NCBI RefSeq assembly: GCF_030063475.1
Contig: NZ_JASIRT010000007.1
Location: 1-64,000, forward strand
DNA from: Roseomonas sp. E05
GTDB taxonomy: Bacteria; Pseudomonadota; Alphaproteobacteria; Acetobacterales; Acetobacteraceae
Reading direction: 5' to 3'
DNA length: 64,000 nt
Numbering within the stretch: position 1 is the first letter of the stretch; every line of letters starts with the position of its first letter. The position numbers and the translations under genes were made by a program. Positions 30,436 to 39,264 of this stretch are shown here, piece after piece. The notes beneath the pieces were generated by a model. The model did no database searches, was not told the DNA's origin, and worked only from the letters and a program-made list of their open reading frames with translations.

Positions 30436-30458
30436 AAGGTGTAAAGGCGCTACATCTT
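30436..30458. promoter_or_regulatory. NsrR operator 2 (nsrR side)
   Basis: A second 23-bp NsrR-like palindrome, outer arms AAGGTGTA and TACATCTT, centre diverged. It ends five bases before the nsrR ATG at 30463, consistent with autoregulation. The centre-to-centre distance from operator 1 is 39 bases. Confidence 0.6.
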
Positions 30459-30462
30459 CCCT

Positions 30463-30927
30463 ATGCGCCTCACCCTCCACACCGACTACGCCCTGCGCAG
30501 CCTGATCTATCTTGGCCTGCGCCAGGGGCAGCGCGTCTCGATCCATGAGATCGCGGCGGCTCACCGCATCTCGGAGAACCACCTGGTGAAGGTGGTGCAC
30601 AATCTCGGCCGCGGCGGCTTCGTGGAGACGACGCGGGGACGCGGAGGTGGCCTCCGGCTGGCGCGGCCGCCGGAGCAGATCCGCATCGGCGAGGTGGTGC
30701 GCTTCACCGAGGAAGACATGGCCCTGGTTGCCTGCTTCCAAACACCGGGCGCTCCTGGCGGTTGCGCCCTGGCCGATGCCTGCCGGCTGCAATCCCTGCT
30801 CGGGGAGGCGCTCAACGCCTTCCTGGCCGTGCTGGACGGCAAGACGCTGGCCGATCTGCTGGCACCGCCGAACTGGGCGGCGATGGCGGCGCGGCTTGGG
30901 CTGGCGGAGGATGCGCCGGCCGCCTGA
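30463..30927 (+). CDS. nsrR: Rrf2-family NO-sensing repressor NsrR
   Basis: A 154-residue Rrf2 protein with the NsrR N-terminus MRLTLHTDYALRSLIYLGL, a winged helix (RVSIHEIAAAHRISENHLVKVVHNL), and the cluster-binding Cys91, Cys101 and Cys107. The first Cys spacing is x9, against x4 in E. coli NsrR (Cys91-96-102), through a five-residue PG-rich insertion. The protein binds an Fe-S cluster that reacts with NO and releases DNA. It is divergent from hmp, which is its canonical target. Confidence 0.92.
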   Translation: MRLTLHTDYALRSLIYLGLRQGQRVSIHEIAAAHRISENHLVKVVHNLGRGGFVETTRGRGGGLRLARPPEQIRIGEVVRFTEEDMALVACFQTPGAPGGCALADACRLQSLLGEALNAFLAVLDGKTLADLLAPPNWAAMAARLGLAEDAPAA

Positions 30928-31064
30928 TGCGCCATGGCCGCGGGACCCTCGCGCACCGGCGCTGCGCGGCGCCCGCCCAGGCGCTCAGTTCTGATTGAGC
31001 AAGGACCGCGTCATTTGACACGATGCCGGTGGAAACCTCCCATGGCCGCCTTCTGAGCAAAGGG

Positions 31065-31583
31065 ATGGCGATGGAACAGGAAGCGCGGAACCGATCTTTC
31101 CCGATCGCGGCTGGCATCTTCTTCGGGCTGGGCATCGGCGGCTTCTTCGACGGCATCGTGCTGCACCAGGTGCTGCAGTGGCACCACATGCTGAGCAGCC
31201 GCCATCCGGCCGACTCGGTCGAGGGGCTGGAATTCAACACGCTATGGGACGGCCTGTTCCACAGTGCCACCTACGTCTTCGTGCTCATTGGGCTGGTCCT
31301 GCTCTGGCGGGCTGCGCATCGCCGGCACCTCGCCTGGTCCAACAAGCTCCTGGCCGGCACGTTGCTGATCGGCTTCGGCCTCTTCAACTGCGTCGAGGGC
31401 CTCGTGGACCACCAGATCCTCGGCGTGCATCACGTCAACGAGCAGGCGCCGCGCGAGCAGTGGATCTATTGGGATCTCGGCTTTCTGGCCTGGGGCGCCG
31501 CCATGCTCGTCGGCGGCCTGCTGATCACACGGGCCGGGCGACGGGAGACGGCCGCGGCAGAAAGCCCCGCAGGGAAGGCGTGA
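31065..31583 (+). CDS. DUF2243 membrane protein
   Basis: A 172-residue protein with four spans and conserved His clusters: IVLHQVLQWHHML after span 1 and LVDHQILGVHHVNE after span 3. The pattern is DUF2243; the membrane-edge histidines suggest metal or heme binding, but the function is unknown. Candidate starts are ATG 31065 and 31071, both behind AAAGGG. It follows nsrR by 137 bases in the same direction; no NsrR-like box was found in that gap, so co-regulation is possible but unshown. Confidence 0.8.
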   Translation: MAMEQEARNRSFPIAAGIFFGLGIGGFFDGIVLHQVLQWHHMLSSRHPADSVEGLEFNTLWDGLFHSATYVFVLIGLVLLWRAAHRRHLAWSNKLLAGTLLIGFGLFNCVEGLVDHQILGVHHVNEQAPREQWIYWDLGFLAWGAAMLVGGLLITRAGRRETAAAESPAGKA

Positions 31584-31592
31584 CGCCGTGCA

Positions 31593-31617
31593 GCGGGAAG
31601 GGCAGCACCCTTCCCGC
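31593..31617. terminator. bidirectional terminator after DUF2243
   Basis: A perfect 10-bp stem (GCGGGAAGGG / CCCTTCCCGC) with loop CAGCA lies between the convergent DUF2243 and gamma-glutamyltransferase genes. Confidence 0.75.
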
Positions 31618-31628
31618 CCTCCCCTGGC

Positions 31629-33218
31629 TCAATGCGCCGCGATGGCGGCCGACCAGGGCGTCATCACGTCGCTGATGCCCGCGAAGCCCTCCGCCTCCTT
31701 CCGGATCAGGTTCGGGCAGGCGAAGTTCACCGGCAGCACGGCATGCTCGACCACGCTCAGCCGGCCCTGCGCCTCCAGCGCCGCCAGCACGTCGGCGGGC
31801 AGGCGGCGGTCGGCGGTGGCGCCGTCCGGGCCGGAGACGTCGATGCGCGGATGGTGCGCCGCCGCCGCCGGGTCCATGCCGAAATCCAGGCTGAAGGCCA
31901 GCATCTGGTAGACCGAGGCCAGGATGCGGCGGCCGCCGGAGGCGCCCAGCGCCATCACCGGCCCCGTCCCGTCCGAGACGGTCACCGGGCACATGTTGCA
32001 GAGCGGCCGGGCACCGGGGCGGATGGCATTGGCCGAGCCGGGGGCAGGGTCGAACCACATCATGCCGTTGTTCATCAGCACGCCGGTGCCCGGCAGCACC
32101 ACGCGGCTGCCCATGGAGGAGAGCAGCGTGGTGGTCATCGCCACCATGTTGCCGGCGGCATCCACCACCGTCAGGTGGGTGGTGCAGGTCTCGGAGGGCT
32201 CGGGCGGGGTGCTGGCGGCGCCGAGCCCCTCCAGGCGCTCCGCATAGGCGTTGCGCATGGTGCGGGCGAGCGCGCTGAACCAGGCGGCATCCGGCGCGGC
32301 CGGCGCGTCGAACTTCGCCATCTCCCCGACCACGCGCGCCAGGGTCGGCGCCGCGGTGAGGCCGCCGGCGCCCTGCAGGGTGAGGCCGCCCCGCCAGGGA
32401 ATGGCCAGCGCCGGGCGGATGCGGGCCTGGCAGTCGCGCAGGTCCTGGGCAGAGAGCCGGCCGCCCATCGCCTTCACGTCGGCGGCGATGGAGGCGGCGA
32501 TCTCGCCCTCGTAGAAGTCGCGCCAGCCGGCGTCGCGCAGCCGCTCCAGCGTCTCCGGCAGGCGCCCCTGGGTGAAGAAGCCGGGCGCGCCCTGATAAGG
32601 GGCGACCGGCGGCAGCCCCTCCGGCAAATAGATGCGCGCGCTCTCCGGGTAGAGCTTCAGCACCTTGGCGGAATTCGCCACCTTGAGCGTCGTGTACCAG
32701 TCCTGCGGCAGGCCCCGCCGCGCCAGGGCAATGGCCGGACCGAGCAGCTCGGCGAGAGGCAGGCCGCTGCCGAAGCGCTCGGCCAAGGTGGCATAGCCGG
32801 CCACCGAGGACGGAATCGCGAAGGAGAGCGGGCCGTGGATGTTGCGGTCGCCCTCCACCTCCGGCCAGGCGAAGAGATCCTGCTTCGTCTTCCCGGTCAG
32901 CGGGTAGTCCGCCGGGTTGCTGGCGGCGGGCGCGACAGGGCCGAAATCCACCAGCTCGGCACCCGGGCTCCCGGCCTTGTGCACCACCGCGAAGCCGATG
33001 CCGCCGAGGCCGGAGTTCCACGGCTCCATGCTGGCCAGGGCGAAGGCGGTGGCGACAGCGGCATCCGCCGCGTTGCCGCCCGCCTCCAGCACCGCCACGC
33101 CGGCCTCCGCCGCCGCCCGGCTCTGGCTGGCGACGATGCCGCGCGCGCCACGCGCGGTCGGCTTGGTCACCTGCCAGTGCTGGGTGGTGAAGGGCGGCGG
33201 GGCGTAGGAGACGGGCAT
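31629..33218 (-). CDS. gamma-glutamyltransferase family protein (Ntn hydrolase)
   Basis: A 529-residue GGT-like protein. The N-terminal region has [35 protein letters not shown] (read in two parts, [10 protein letters not shown] being the signature), and the autoprocessing nucleophile Thr lies in [18 protein letters not shown]. The substrate-binding [13 protein letters not shown] and [10 protein letters not shown] segments are present. No signal peptide is visible, unlike periplasmic Ggt, so a cytoplasmic oxamate/cephalosporin-acylase-like or glutathione-related role is possible. ATG 33218 is used; an upstream GTG at 33269 would add 17 residues. Confidence 0.88.
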   Translation of the reverse strand: MPVSYAPPPFTTQHWQVTKPTARGARGIVASQSRAAAEAGVAVLEAGGNAADAAVATAFALASMEPWNSGLGGIGFAVVHKAGSPGAELVDFGPVAPAASNPADYPLTGKTKQDLFAWPEVEGDRNIHGPLSFAIPSSVAGYATLAERFGSGLPLAELLGPAIALARRGLPQDWYTTLKVANSAKVLKLYPESARIYLPEGLPPVAPYQGAPGFFTQGRLPETLERLRDAGWRDFYEGEIAASIAADVKAMGGRLSAQDLRDCQARIRPALAIPWRGGLTLQGAGGLTAAPTLARVVGEMAKFDAPAAPDAAWFSALARTMRNAYAERLEGLGAASTPPEPSETCTTHLTVVDAAGNMVAMTTTLLSSMGSRVVLPGTGVLMNNGMMWFDPAPGSANAIRPGARPLCNMCPVTVSDGTGPVMALGASGGRRILASVYQMLAFSLDFGMDPAAAAHHPRIDVSGPDGATADRRLPADVLAALEAQGRLSVVEHAVLPVNFACPNLIRKEAEGFAGISDVMTPWSAAIAAH

Positions 33219-33352
33219 GGCGGAGGCATCCTCGGCAAGGTGAGGAGGCGGAGGGTCCACCCATTGCACGCCCTCGGCAATCCCCTTCCCCCCTTTGCCC
33301 GGTGCGGGGATGCGGGTTAACTGCCGGCCAGGATTGGACGGAGAGGCAGGCC

Positions 33353-35515
33353 ATGGCCAAGAACGCGCAGACCAGCAGGCTGGAGGTGGCGCCGGCGCTG
33401 CGGGCGTTCATCGAGTCCGAGGCGCTGCCCGGGACGGGCATCACGCCGGAAACCTTCTGGAACGCCTACCAGGCCATTCTGACCGAGCTGGGGCCTCGCA
33501 ACGCCGAACTGCTCGCCGAGCGGGACACGCTGCAGGCCAAGCTCGACGACTGGCACCGCAAGCATCCGGCAAAGCCGGTGGACCGCGCCGCCTACCGCGC
33601 CTTCCTGGAGGAGATCGGCTATCTGCTGCCCGATCCCGGCGCCGTCAGTGTCACCACCACCAATGTGGACCCGGAGATCGCCAGCATCGCCGGCCCGCAG
33701 CTCGTGGTGCCCGTGAACAATGCCCGCTATGCGCTGAACGCCGGCAATGCCCGCTGGGGCAGCCTCTATGACGCGCTCTATGGCACCGACGCCATCCCCG
33801 AGGAGGGCAGCCTGGCGCGCGGCAAGGGAGGCTTCAACCGCGCCCGCGGCGAGAAGGTGATCGCCCGCGCCCGCGCCCTGCTCGACGAGGCGGCACCGCT
33901 GCTCGGCGGCGCCTGGGCGGATGTCGCCGGGCTCAGCATCGTCGCCGGCGTGCTGGTGGTGGCGCTGATGGAGGGCGGCGCGACGACGCTGAAGGACTCC
34001 GCGCAGTTCGCGGGCTATACCGGTACGCCGGAGGCACCCACCGCCATCCTGCTGCGCAACCACGGCCTGCACCTCGAGATCCGCCTCGACAAGGCGCACC
34101 CGATCGGCCGCGAGGACCCCGCCGGCATCGCCGACCTGGTCCTGGAATCCGCCGTCTCCACCATCATGGACTGCGAGGATTCCGTCGCCGCGGTGGATGC
34201 CGAGGACAAGGTGGCGGTCTATCGCGCCTGGCTCGGGCTGATGAAGGGCGATCTCGAAGCCAGCTTCGAGAAGGACGGCCGGACCCTCACCCGCCGCCTG
34301 AACCCGGACCGGACCTACACCACCCCCGAGGGCGGCACGCTCACCCTGCCCGGACGCAGCCTGATGCTGGTCCGCAATGTCGGTCACCACATGATGACCG
34401 ACGCGGTGAAGCTGGGCGGCAAGGAAACGCCGGAGACCATCCTCGACGCGCTCACCACCGCCGCCATCGCGTTGCACGACATCAAGGGCCGGCGGATGAA
34501 CAGCCGCGCCGGCAGCGTCTACATCGTGAAGCCGAAGATGCACGGGCCGAAGGAAGTGGCCTGGGCGGAGGAGCTGTTCAGCCGCATCGAGGATGCCTTC
34601 AGCCTGGAGCGGAACACGCTGAAGATGGGCATCATGGACGAGGAGCGGCGCACCACCGTCAACCTCCGCGCCTGCATCGCCGCCGCCAAGGGGCGCGTCG
34701 CCTTCATCAACACCGGCTTCCTCGACCGTACCGGCGACGAGATCCACACCGACATGGAAGCCGGCCCCGTCCTGCGCAAGAACGACATGAAGGGCGCCGC
34801 CTGGATCAAGGCCTACGAGGACTGGAACGTGGATACCGGCTTGGCCTGCGGGCTGCGCGGCAGGTCGCAGATCGGCAAGGGCATGTGGGCGGCGCCGGAC
34901 CGGATGGCCGACATGCTCTCGCAGAAGATCGGCCATCCCAGGGCCGGCGCCAACACCGCCTGGGTGCCCTCCCCCACCGCCGCCACGCTGCACGCGCTGC
35001 ACTACCACGCGGTGGACGTGGCCGCGCGGCAGGCGGAGATCGCCCAGGGCGGCCCGCGCGCCAGGCTCGATGACCTGCTGACCATTCCGCTGAGCGACAG
35101 CAACTGGTCGCCGGCCGACGTGCAGGCGGAGCTGGACAACAACTGCCAGGGCATCCTCGGCTATGTCGTGCGCTGGGTGGACCAGGGCGTCGGCTGCTCG
35201 AAGGTGCCGGACATCAACGATATCGGCCTGATGGAGGACCGCGCGACGCTGCGCATCTCCGCCCAGCACATCGCCAACTGGCTGCGCCACGGCGTGGTGA
35301 GCGAGGCGCAGGTGCGCGACACGCTGCGCCGCATGGCCGCCGTGGTGGACCAGCAGAACGCCGCCGACCCGGCCTATACGCCGATGGCGCCGGGCTTCGA
35401 CGGGCCCGCCTTCCAGGCGGCCTCCGACCTCGTCTTCGAGGGCGCGAAGCAGCCCAACGGATATACCGAGTTCATCCTGCACAAGCGCCGGCGCGAGGCG
35501 AAGCAGGCCGCCTGA
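33353..35515 (+). CDS. glcB: malate synthase G
   Basis: 720 residues, the usual length of the monomeric G isoform. Segments include [17 protein letters not shown] (in sequence, [15 protein letters not shown]), [20 protein letters not shown], and [25 protein letters not shown] with the Mg-site and active-site loops typical of the family. It condenses glyoxylate with acetyl-CoA to malate in the cytoplasm, enabling growth on C2 compounds. No isocitrate lyase or glycolate oxidase gene is adjacent. The ATG is at 33353; the frame's upstream 17 codons have no ribosome-binding site. Confidence 0.96.
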   Translation: MAKNAQTSRLEVAPALRAFIESEALPGTGITPETFWNAYQAILTELGPRNAELLAERDTLQAKLDDWHRKHPAKPVDRAAYRAFLEEIGYLLPDPGAVSVTTTNVDPEIASIAGPQLVVPVNNARYALNAGNARWGSLYDALYGTDAIPEEGSLARGKGGFNRARGEKVIARARALLDEAAPLLGGAWADVAGLSIVAGVLVVALMEGGATTLKDSAQFAGYTGTPEAPTAILLRNHGLHLEIRLDKAHPIGREDPAGIADLVLESAVSTIMDCEDSVAAVDAEDKVAVYRAWLGLMKGDLEASFEKDGRTLTRRLNPDRTYTTPEGGTLTLPGRSLMLVRNVGHHMMTDAVKLGGKETPETILDALTTAAIALHDIKGRRMNSRAGSVYIVKPKMHGPKEVAWAEELFSRIEDAFSLERNTLKMGIMDEERRTTVNLRACIAAAKGRVAFINTGFLDRTGDEIHTDMEAGPVLRKNDMKGAAWIKAYEDWNVDTGLACGLRGRSQIGKGMWAAPDRMADMLSQKIGHPRAGANTAWVPSPTAATLHALHYHAVDVAARQAEIAQGGPRARLDDLLTIPLSDSNWSPADVQAELDNNCQGILGYVVRWVDQGVGCSKVPDINDIGLMEDRATLRISAQHIANWLRHGVVSEAQVRDTLRRMAAVVDQQNAADPAYTPMAPGFDGPAFQAASDLVFEGAKQPNGYTEFILHKRRREAKQAA

Positions 35516-35541
35516 AAAAAGCCGGGGGAAGGAATTCCCCC
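35514..35541 (-). terminator. intrinsic terminator, GGGGGAA-type
   Basis: Stem GGGGGAA (35524-35530) / TTCCCCC (35535-35541) with an A6 run to its left at 35515-35520. The A run reads as a T tract on the minus strand, so it terminates the acetyltransferase gene coming from the right and probably glcB as well. It is similar to hairpins at 11502 and 61317. Confidence 0.7.
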
Positions 35542-35599
35542 AGCCCCCTCCCCGTTTCCGCGTTCCGGGGCGGTCATGCCCCCCCCCCTCTTGGGTCTT

Positions 35600-36166
35600 C
35601 TAGCGCGGCGGTGCGTCGCCCAGCCGCTTCTGCAGCAGCACCAGGTCGAGCCACTGGCCGAACTTGCAACCCACCTGCGGCATGAAGGCGACGCGCTGGA
35701 AGCCCAGCTTCTCATGCATGCGCAGCGAGGCCGCGTTGGAGGCATCCACCGAGGCCACCATGACATGCTTGCCGAGCGAGCGCGCCTCGTGCTCCAGGGC
35801 GGTGACCAGGGCGCCGCCGATGCCGCGGCCCCGGATATCCGCCCGGATATGCACGGAGTGCTCGACGGTGTGGCGGAAGCCAGGCCAGTTGCCCCGGAAC
35901 TCGGCGAAGCTGGCAAAGCCGAGGACATCGCCCTCGTGCCGCCCCAGCGCCACCAGCACCGGGAAGCCCTGCGCCTGCCGCTGCCGCCACCACTGGGTGC
36001 GCTGCTCCAGCGTCTCGGTCTGCTCGGTGTAGACGGCGATGCTGGTGGCCACCACCTCGTTGAAGATGGTGCGGATTCCCGGCAGGTGCCCTTCCCCTGC
36101 CGGGCAGATCGTCACGGCGGGGCAGGAGGCCGGCAGAAGGTGCTGCTGCAGTCCGCCGGCCAGCAT
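35600..36166 (-). CDS. GNAT acetyltransferase, phosphinothricin/methionine-sulfoximine type
   Basis: 188 residues. The GNAT core shows TIFNEVVATSIAVYTE, VLGFASFAEFRG, VEHSVHIRADIRGRGIGGALV (acetyl-CoA binding R-x2-G-x-G) and LRMHEKLGFQRVAFMPQVG. This is the Pat/Bar/MddA subfamily, which N-acetylates methionine sulfoximine, phosphinothricin or related amino acids. It starts one base after the AbgB-like gene's stop, so the two form an operon. A paralog of the same subfamily sits at 61344-61850, also beside an M20 amidohydrolase. Confidence 0.87.
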   Translation of the reverse strand: MLAGGLQQHLLPASCPAVTICPAGEGHLPGIRTIFNEVVATSIAVYTEQTETLEQRTQWWRQRQAQGFPVLVALGRHEGDVLGFASFAEFRGNWPGFRHTVEHSVHIRADIRGRGIGGALVTALEHEARSLGKHVMVASVDASNAASLRMHEKLGFQRVAFMPQVGCKFGQWLDLVLLQKRLGDAPPR

Positions 36167-36167
36167 G

Positions 36168-37610
36168 TCAGGCGCTCCGGGCCGAGCGCAGTGGCGGCGC
36201 CTTCACTTCGGGCGGGATTGGGCAGGCATAGGGCTTTCCGCCGGTGCGACGCTGCAGCTCGGCCTTGGCGCGGGTCAGCAGCTCGGGGTCGCGCATGGCA
36301 TCCAGCGCGGTGGCGGCCATCGCCTTGGCGGCATGCAACATGCCCTTGTGCGCCGCGGGGCTCTTGCCTTGCGCCACCATCTGCCAGGTGTGGAAAGGCG
36401 TGCCGATGGCGTAGTTGGCGCCCCAGCACTGCACCGTCGGCACGATGCGGGAGACGTCCCCCACATCGGTGGAACCGGCGTTGAAGCGGGAGGTGCCGTC
36501 GAAGGGCAGGATCTCCTCCGGCAGGGCCTGCGCGCCCGTTTCGGGCGGGGCGCCGAAGCTCTCCACGCCGCTCTCGATGTCCTCCGGCGTCAGGCTGGCG
36601 CGGATCGCCTCGGCGAAGGCGATGTCGGCCGCGTCGAAGCGCGGTGCACCGATGCGGCGGAGGTTCTCGTGCATCGTCATCTCCAGGGCGGTGTTCGGCA
36701 CCACCTCGGAACAGGCCTTGTCGATGCTGACGGTGAGCTGCGTCTCGGTCATGTGCGCAGCGCCCTCGGCGCAGCGGCGGACGCGGGCGAAGAGCGACTC
36801 GGCCTGCGTGACCCTGGGCGCACGGATCAGGTAGAGCACCTCCGCCTGGGCCTGCACCACGTTGGGCGAGACGCCGCCGGCATCGGTGATGGCGTAGTGC
36901 ACCCGCCAGTCCGAGGGGATGTGCTCGCGCAGGTAGTTGACCCCCATGTTCATGATCTCGACCGCGTCGAGCGCCGAGCGGCCGAGATGCGGGCTGCCGG
37001 CGGCATGGGCGGGGCGGCCCCTGAAGCGGAAATAGACCTGGAAATTGGCCAGCGTCAGGTTGGACATGACGCCGGCATAAGTGCCGGGATGCCAGCAGAT
37101 GGCGGCGTCCAGGTCGTCGAAGACGCCCTCCCGCGCCATGAAGGTCTTGCCCGAGCCGCCTTCCTCACCAGGGCAGCCGTAGTAGCGGACGGTGCCGGAG
37201 CGGCCCTCGGCGGCCAGGCTGTCGCGCGCCGCGACGGCGGCCAGCATGGCGCCGGCGCCGAGCAGGTTGTGGCCGCAGCCATGCCCGTTGCCGCCCGGCT
37301 CCAGCGGTGCCGGCTCGGCCGAACCGGCCTGCTGCGAGAGGCCCGCCAGCGCGTCGAACTCGCCGAGGAAGCCGATCACCGGCCCACCCTCGCCCGCCTC
37401 GGCCATGAAGGCGGTGGGCAGGCCCGCGACGTTGCGGGTGATGCGGAAACCTTCCGCCTCCAGCGCCGCAATCTGCGCCTCGACCGAGCGATGCTCGGCG
37501 AAGCGCAACTCGGCAAAGCCCCAGATGGTGTCGGCCAGCGCGGTGTAGGTCGGGCCCTTCGCGTCGATCCGGTCGGAAAGGGCGTCGAGGTTCAGCGTGT
37601 CGTTGCGCAT
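36168..37610 (-). CDS. M20 amidohydrolase, AbgB-like (p-aminobenzoyl-glutamate hydrolase family)
   Basis: A 480-residue M20D metallopeptidase of the AbgB subgroup. Metal ligands lie in GHGCGHNLLGAG, in CPGEEGGSGK, in the CWHPGTYAG segment and near the end. The lid domain (about 190-320) has FRFRGRPAHAAGSPHLGRSALDAVE. AbgB works with AbgA in E. coli to cleave p-aminobenzoyl-glutamate; AbgA is absent here, and many alphaproteobacterial homologs act alone on N-acyl amino acids. ATG 37610. It is first in an operon with the acetyltransferase. Confidence 0.88.
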   Translation of the reverse strand: MRNDTLNLDALSDRIDAKGPTYTALADTIWGFAELRFAEHRSVEAQIAALEAEGFRITRNVAGLPTAFMAEAGEGGPVIGFLGEFDALAGLSQQAGSAEPAPLEPGGNGHGCGHNLLGAGAMLAAVAARDSLAAEGRSGTVRYYGCPGEEGGSGKTFMAREGVFDDLDAAICWHPGTYAGVMSNLTLANFQVYFRFRGRPAHAAGSPHLGRSALDAVEIMNMGVNYLREHIPSDWRVHYAITDAGGVSPNVVQAQAEVLYLIRAPRVTQAESLFARVRRCAEGAAHMTETQLTVSIDKACSEVVPNTALEMTMHENLRRIGAPRFDAADIAFAEAIRASLTPEDIESGVESFGAPPETGAQALPEEILPFDGTSRFNAGSTDVGDVSRIVPTVQCWGANYAIGTPFHTWQMVAQGKSPAAHKGMLHAAKAMAATALDAMRDPELLTRAKAELQRRTGGKPYACPIPPEVKAPPLRSARSA

Positions 37611-37785
37611 CGCGGCCTGTCGTGTTGCGGCCGGGCGAATCTACACGCCCGGCATTTTTGCGGAAGCTCAACCATACCGCGAGGAGCCGCGCGGCGGGAC
37701 CGCCCTCTGCCGCCCGCGCGCAACTCTGCGGGCGCGTAATCTGTTCTGCAGCGTGGGTTTTGCGGCAGAGGGCGGAGGCGGCAGG

Positions 37786-38217
37786 GTGCTGGAGGACCCG
37801 ACCATTCTCGGCCAGGCGCGCGATCTGTTGATCGCCTACGCGCTGGCCTTTCCGATCGGCTGGGACCGCGAGCGGAGCGACCGCAGCGCGGGCATCCGGA
37901 CCTTCCCGCTTGTGGCGCTGGCCTCCTGCGGCTTCCTCCAGGCGGCCGAGCCGCTGGTGACGGGCGAGGCCGGCGCCACCGCGCGCATCATGGAAGGGCT
38001 GATCACCGGGATCGGCTTCATCGGCGGCGGCGCCATCATTCGCAGCGGCCAGCGGGTGCACGGCACGGCCACCGCCGCCGGGCTCTGGGTTACGGGCGCC
38101 ATCGGGGTCGCCACGGCGCTGCAGTCCTATGCCGTGGCCGTCGTGCTCTCGCTCGCCACCATCTGCACCCTGCGCGGCTTGCGGACGCTCAAATATGATC
38201 GCGACGAGTCGAAGTGA
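37786..38217 (+). CDS. MgtC/SapB family membrane protein
   Basis: 143 residues, four spans. Signature segments are ALAFPIGWDRERSDRSAGIRTFPLVAL, where an Arg-rich loop follows span 1, and ITGIGFIGGGAIIRSG, HGTATAAGLWVTGAIGVA. This is the short form with only the MgtC membrane domain; no C-terminal ACT-like domain. Such proteins affect magnesium homeostasis and acid survival. The start is GTG at 37786 behind GGAGG; the frame upstream is open but without membrane character. Its stop overlaps the next frame (GTGA at 38214). Confidence 0.82.
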   Translation: MLEDPTILGQARDLLIAYALAFPIGWDRERSDRSAGIRTFPLVALASCGFLQAAEPLVTGEAGATARIMEGLITGIGFIGGGAIIRSGQRVHGTATAAGLWVTGAIGVATALQSYAVAVVLSLATICTLRGLRTLKYDRDESK

Positions 38218-38258
38218 CCCCCCTTGGCGTCCGCACCTTCGCCCCACATAAGCCAGGA

Positions 38259-38963
38259 ATGAAACGTTTTTGGGAACAGGCTGCCGCCGCGCCGGTGGAA
38301 GGCGGCTATACCATATTGCTGGATGGACGCCCGCTACGCCTGCCGGGCCGGAGCGGGCTGGTGCTTCCGCGGGCACCGCTGGCCGAGGCGGTCGCCCGGG
38401 AATGGCAGGAGGCCGGCGGCGAGAAGGGCGGCGAGATGCGGATGGAGGAGGTGCCGCTCACCCGCGTCGTGGCCACGGCGCTGGAGCGGATGGCGCCGGA
38501 CCCCATGCCCAGCGTCGCCGCGCTCGCCAGGTATGGCGAGACCGACCTGCTCTGCTACCGCGCGCAGGAGCCACGCCTCGCCGCCCGGCAGGCGGAAGCC
38601 TGGCAGCCGCTGCTGGACTGGGCCGCGCTGCAGTTCGATGCTCCCCTGCGGGTAACCTCTGGCGTGATGCCGGTGGCCCAGAGCTTGGAGGCCTTGGCCG
38701 CGCTGCGCGCCGCCCTGGCGCTGCTGCCGGTGCTGGAACTGGCGGCCCTGGGCGTCGCCGTGCCCGCCCTGGGCAGCGCCGTGCTGGGCCTGGCCCTGGC
38801 GCGGGAGCGCGTGGATGCGGAGGAAGCCTGCCGCCTGGCCTTCCTGGACGAGGCATTTCAGCAGGAGTTGTGGGGCACGGACGAGGAAGCAGTGGCACGG
38901 CAACGGGCAGTCATGGAGGATGTGAAGCTCGCAGGGCGTCTCCTGGCGCTCGCCCGCGCCTGA
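38259..38963 (+). CDS. ATP12-family F1-ATPase assembly chaperone
   Basis: A 234-residue ATP12 protein. Characteristic segments are MKRFWEQAAAAPVEGGYTILLDGRPLR at the N-terminus (RFW and LDGRP being the family marks), PLTRVVATALERM, and YGETDLLCYRAQEP. In mitochondria Atp12 binds the F1 alpha subunit; alphaproteobacterial homologs are presumed to help ATP synthase assembly. Start at ATG 38259 matches the family N-terminus; GTG 38214 would overlap mgtC by four bases and add 15 residues. No atp genes are nearby. Confidence 0.88.
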   Translation: MKRFWEQAAAAPVEGGYTILLDGRPLRLPGRSGLVLPRAPLAEAVAREWQEAGGEKGGEMRMEEVPLTRVVATALERMAPDPMPSVAALARYGETDLLCYRAQEPRLAARQAEAWQPLLDWAALQFDAPLRVTSGVMPVAQSLEALAALRAALALLPVLELAALGVAVPALGSAVLGLALARERVDAEEACRLAFLDEAFQQELWGTDEEAVARQRAVMEDVKLAGRLLALARA

Positions 38964-38988
38964 TGATGCGCCCGCAGGGAGAGTGAGC

Positions 38989-39264
38989 ATGGACGCCAAG
39001 CGGGTCCGCATCCGCGGTCGGGTGCATGGTGTCGGATTCCGGGACTGGATGGTGCGGGAGGCCACTCGCCTCGGCGTGCAGGGCTGGGTCCGCAACCGGA
39101 CCGATGGCAGCATCGAGGCCCTGGTGGCGGGAGATGCCGCCGCCGTGGGCGCGCTGCTGACCGCCTGCCGCGCCGGCCCTCTCCTCGCCCGCGTCGAATC
39201 CATCGACGAGGATTTTTCTGACCCTCCGGCCGAGCCCGGCTTCCGCCGCGTTCCGACCCTGTGA
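38989..39264 (+). CDS. acyP: acylphosphatase
   Basis: 91 residues, normal length. The catalytic Arg lies in GRVHGVGFRDWM (anion-binding loop) and the catalytic Asn in GWVRNRTDGSIEALVAG. It hydrolyses acyl phosphates such as carbamoyl phosphate and 1,3-bisphosphoglycerate in the cytoplasm. ATG 38989 follows AGGGAG; a GTG two codons upstream is possible. The stop overlaps the following GTG by four bases. Confidence 0.93.
   Translation: MDAKRVRIRGRVHGVGFRDWMVREATRLGVQGWVRNRTDGSIEALVAGDAAAVGALLTACRAGPLLARVESIDEDFSDPPAEPGFRRVPTL

Noticed and set aside
33317-35482. A 721-codon antisense frame across glcB
   Set aside because: Same composition artefact; malate synthase G on the plus strand is certain.
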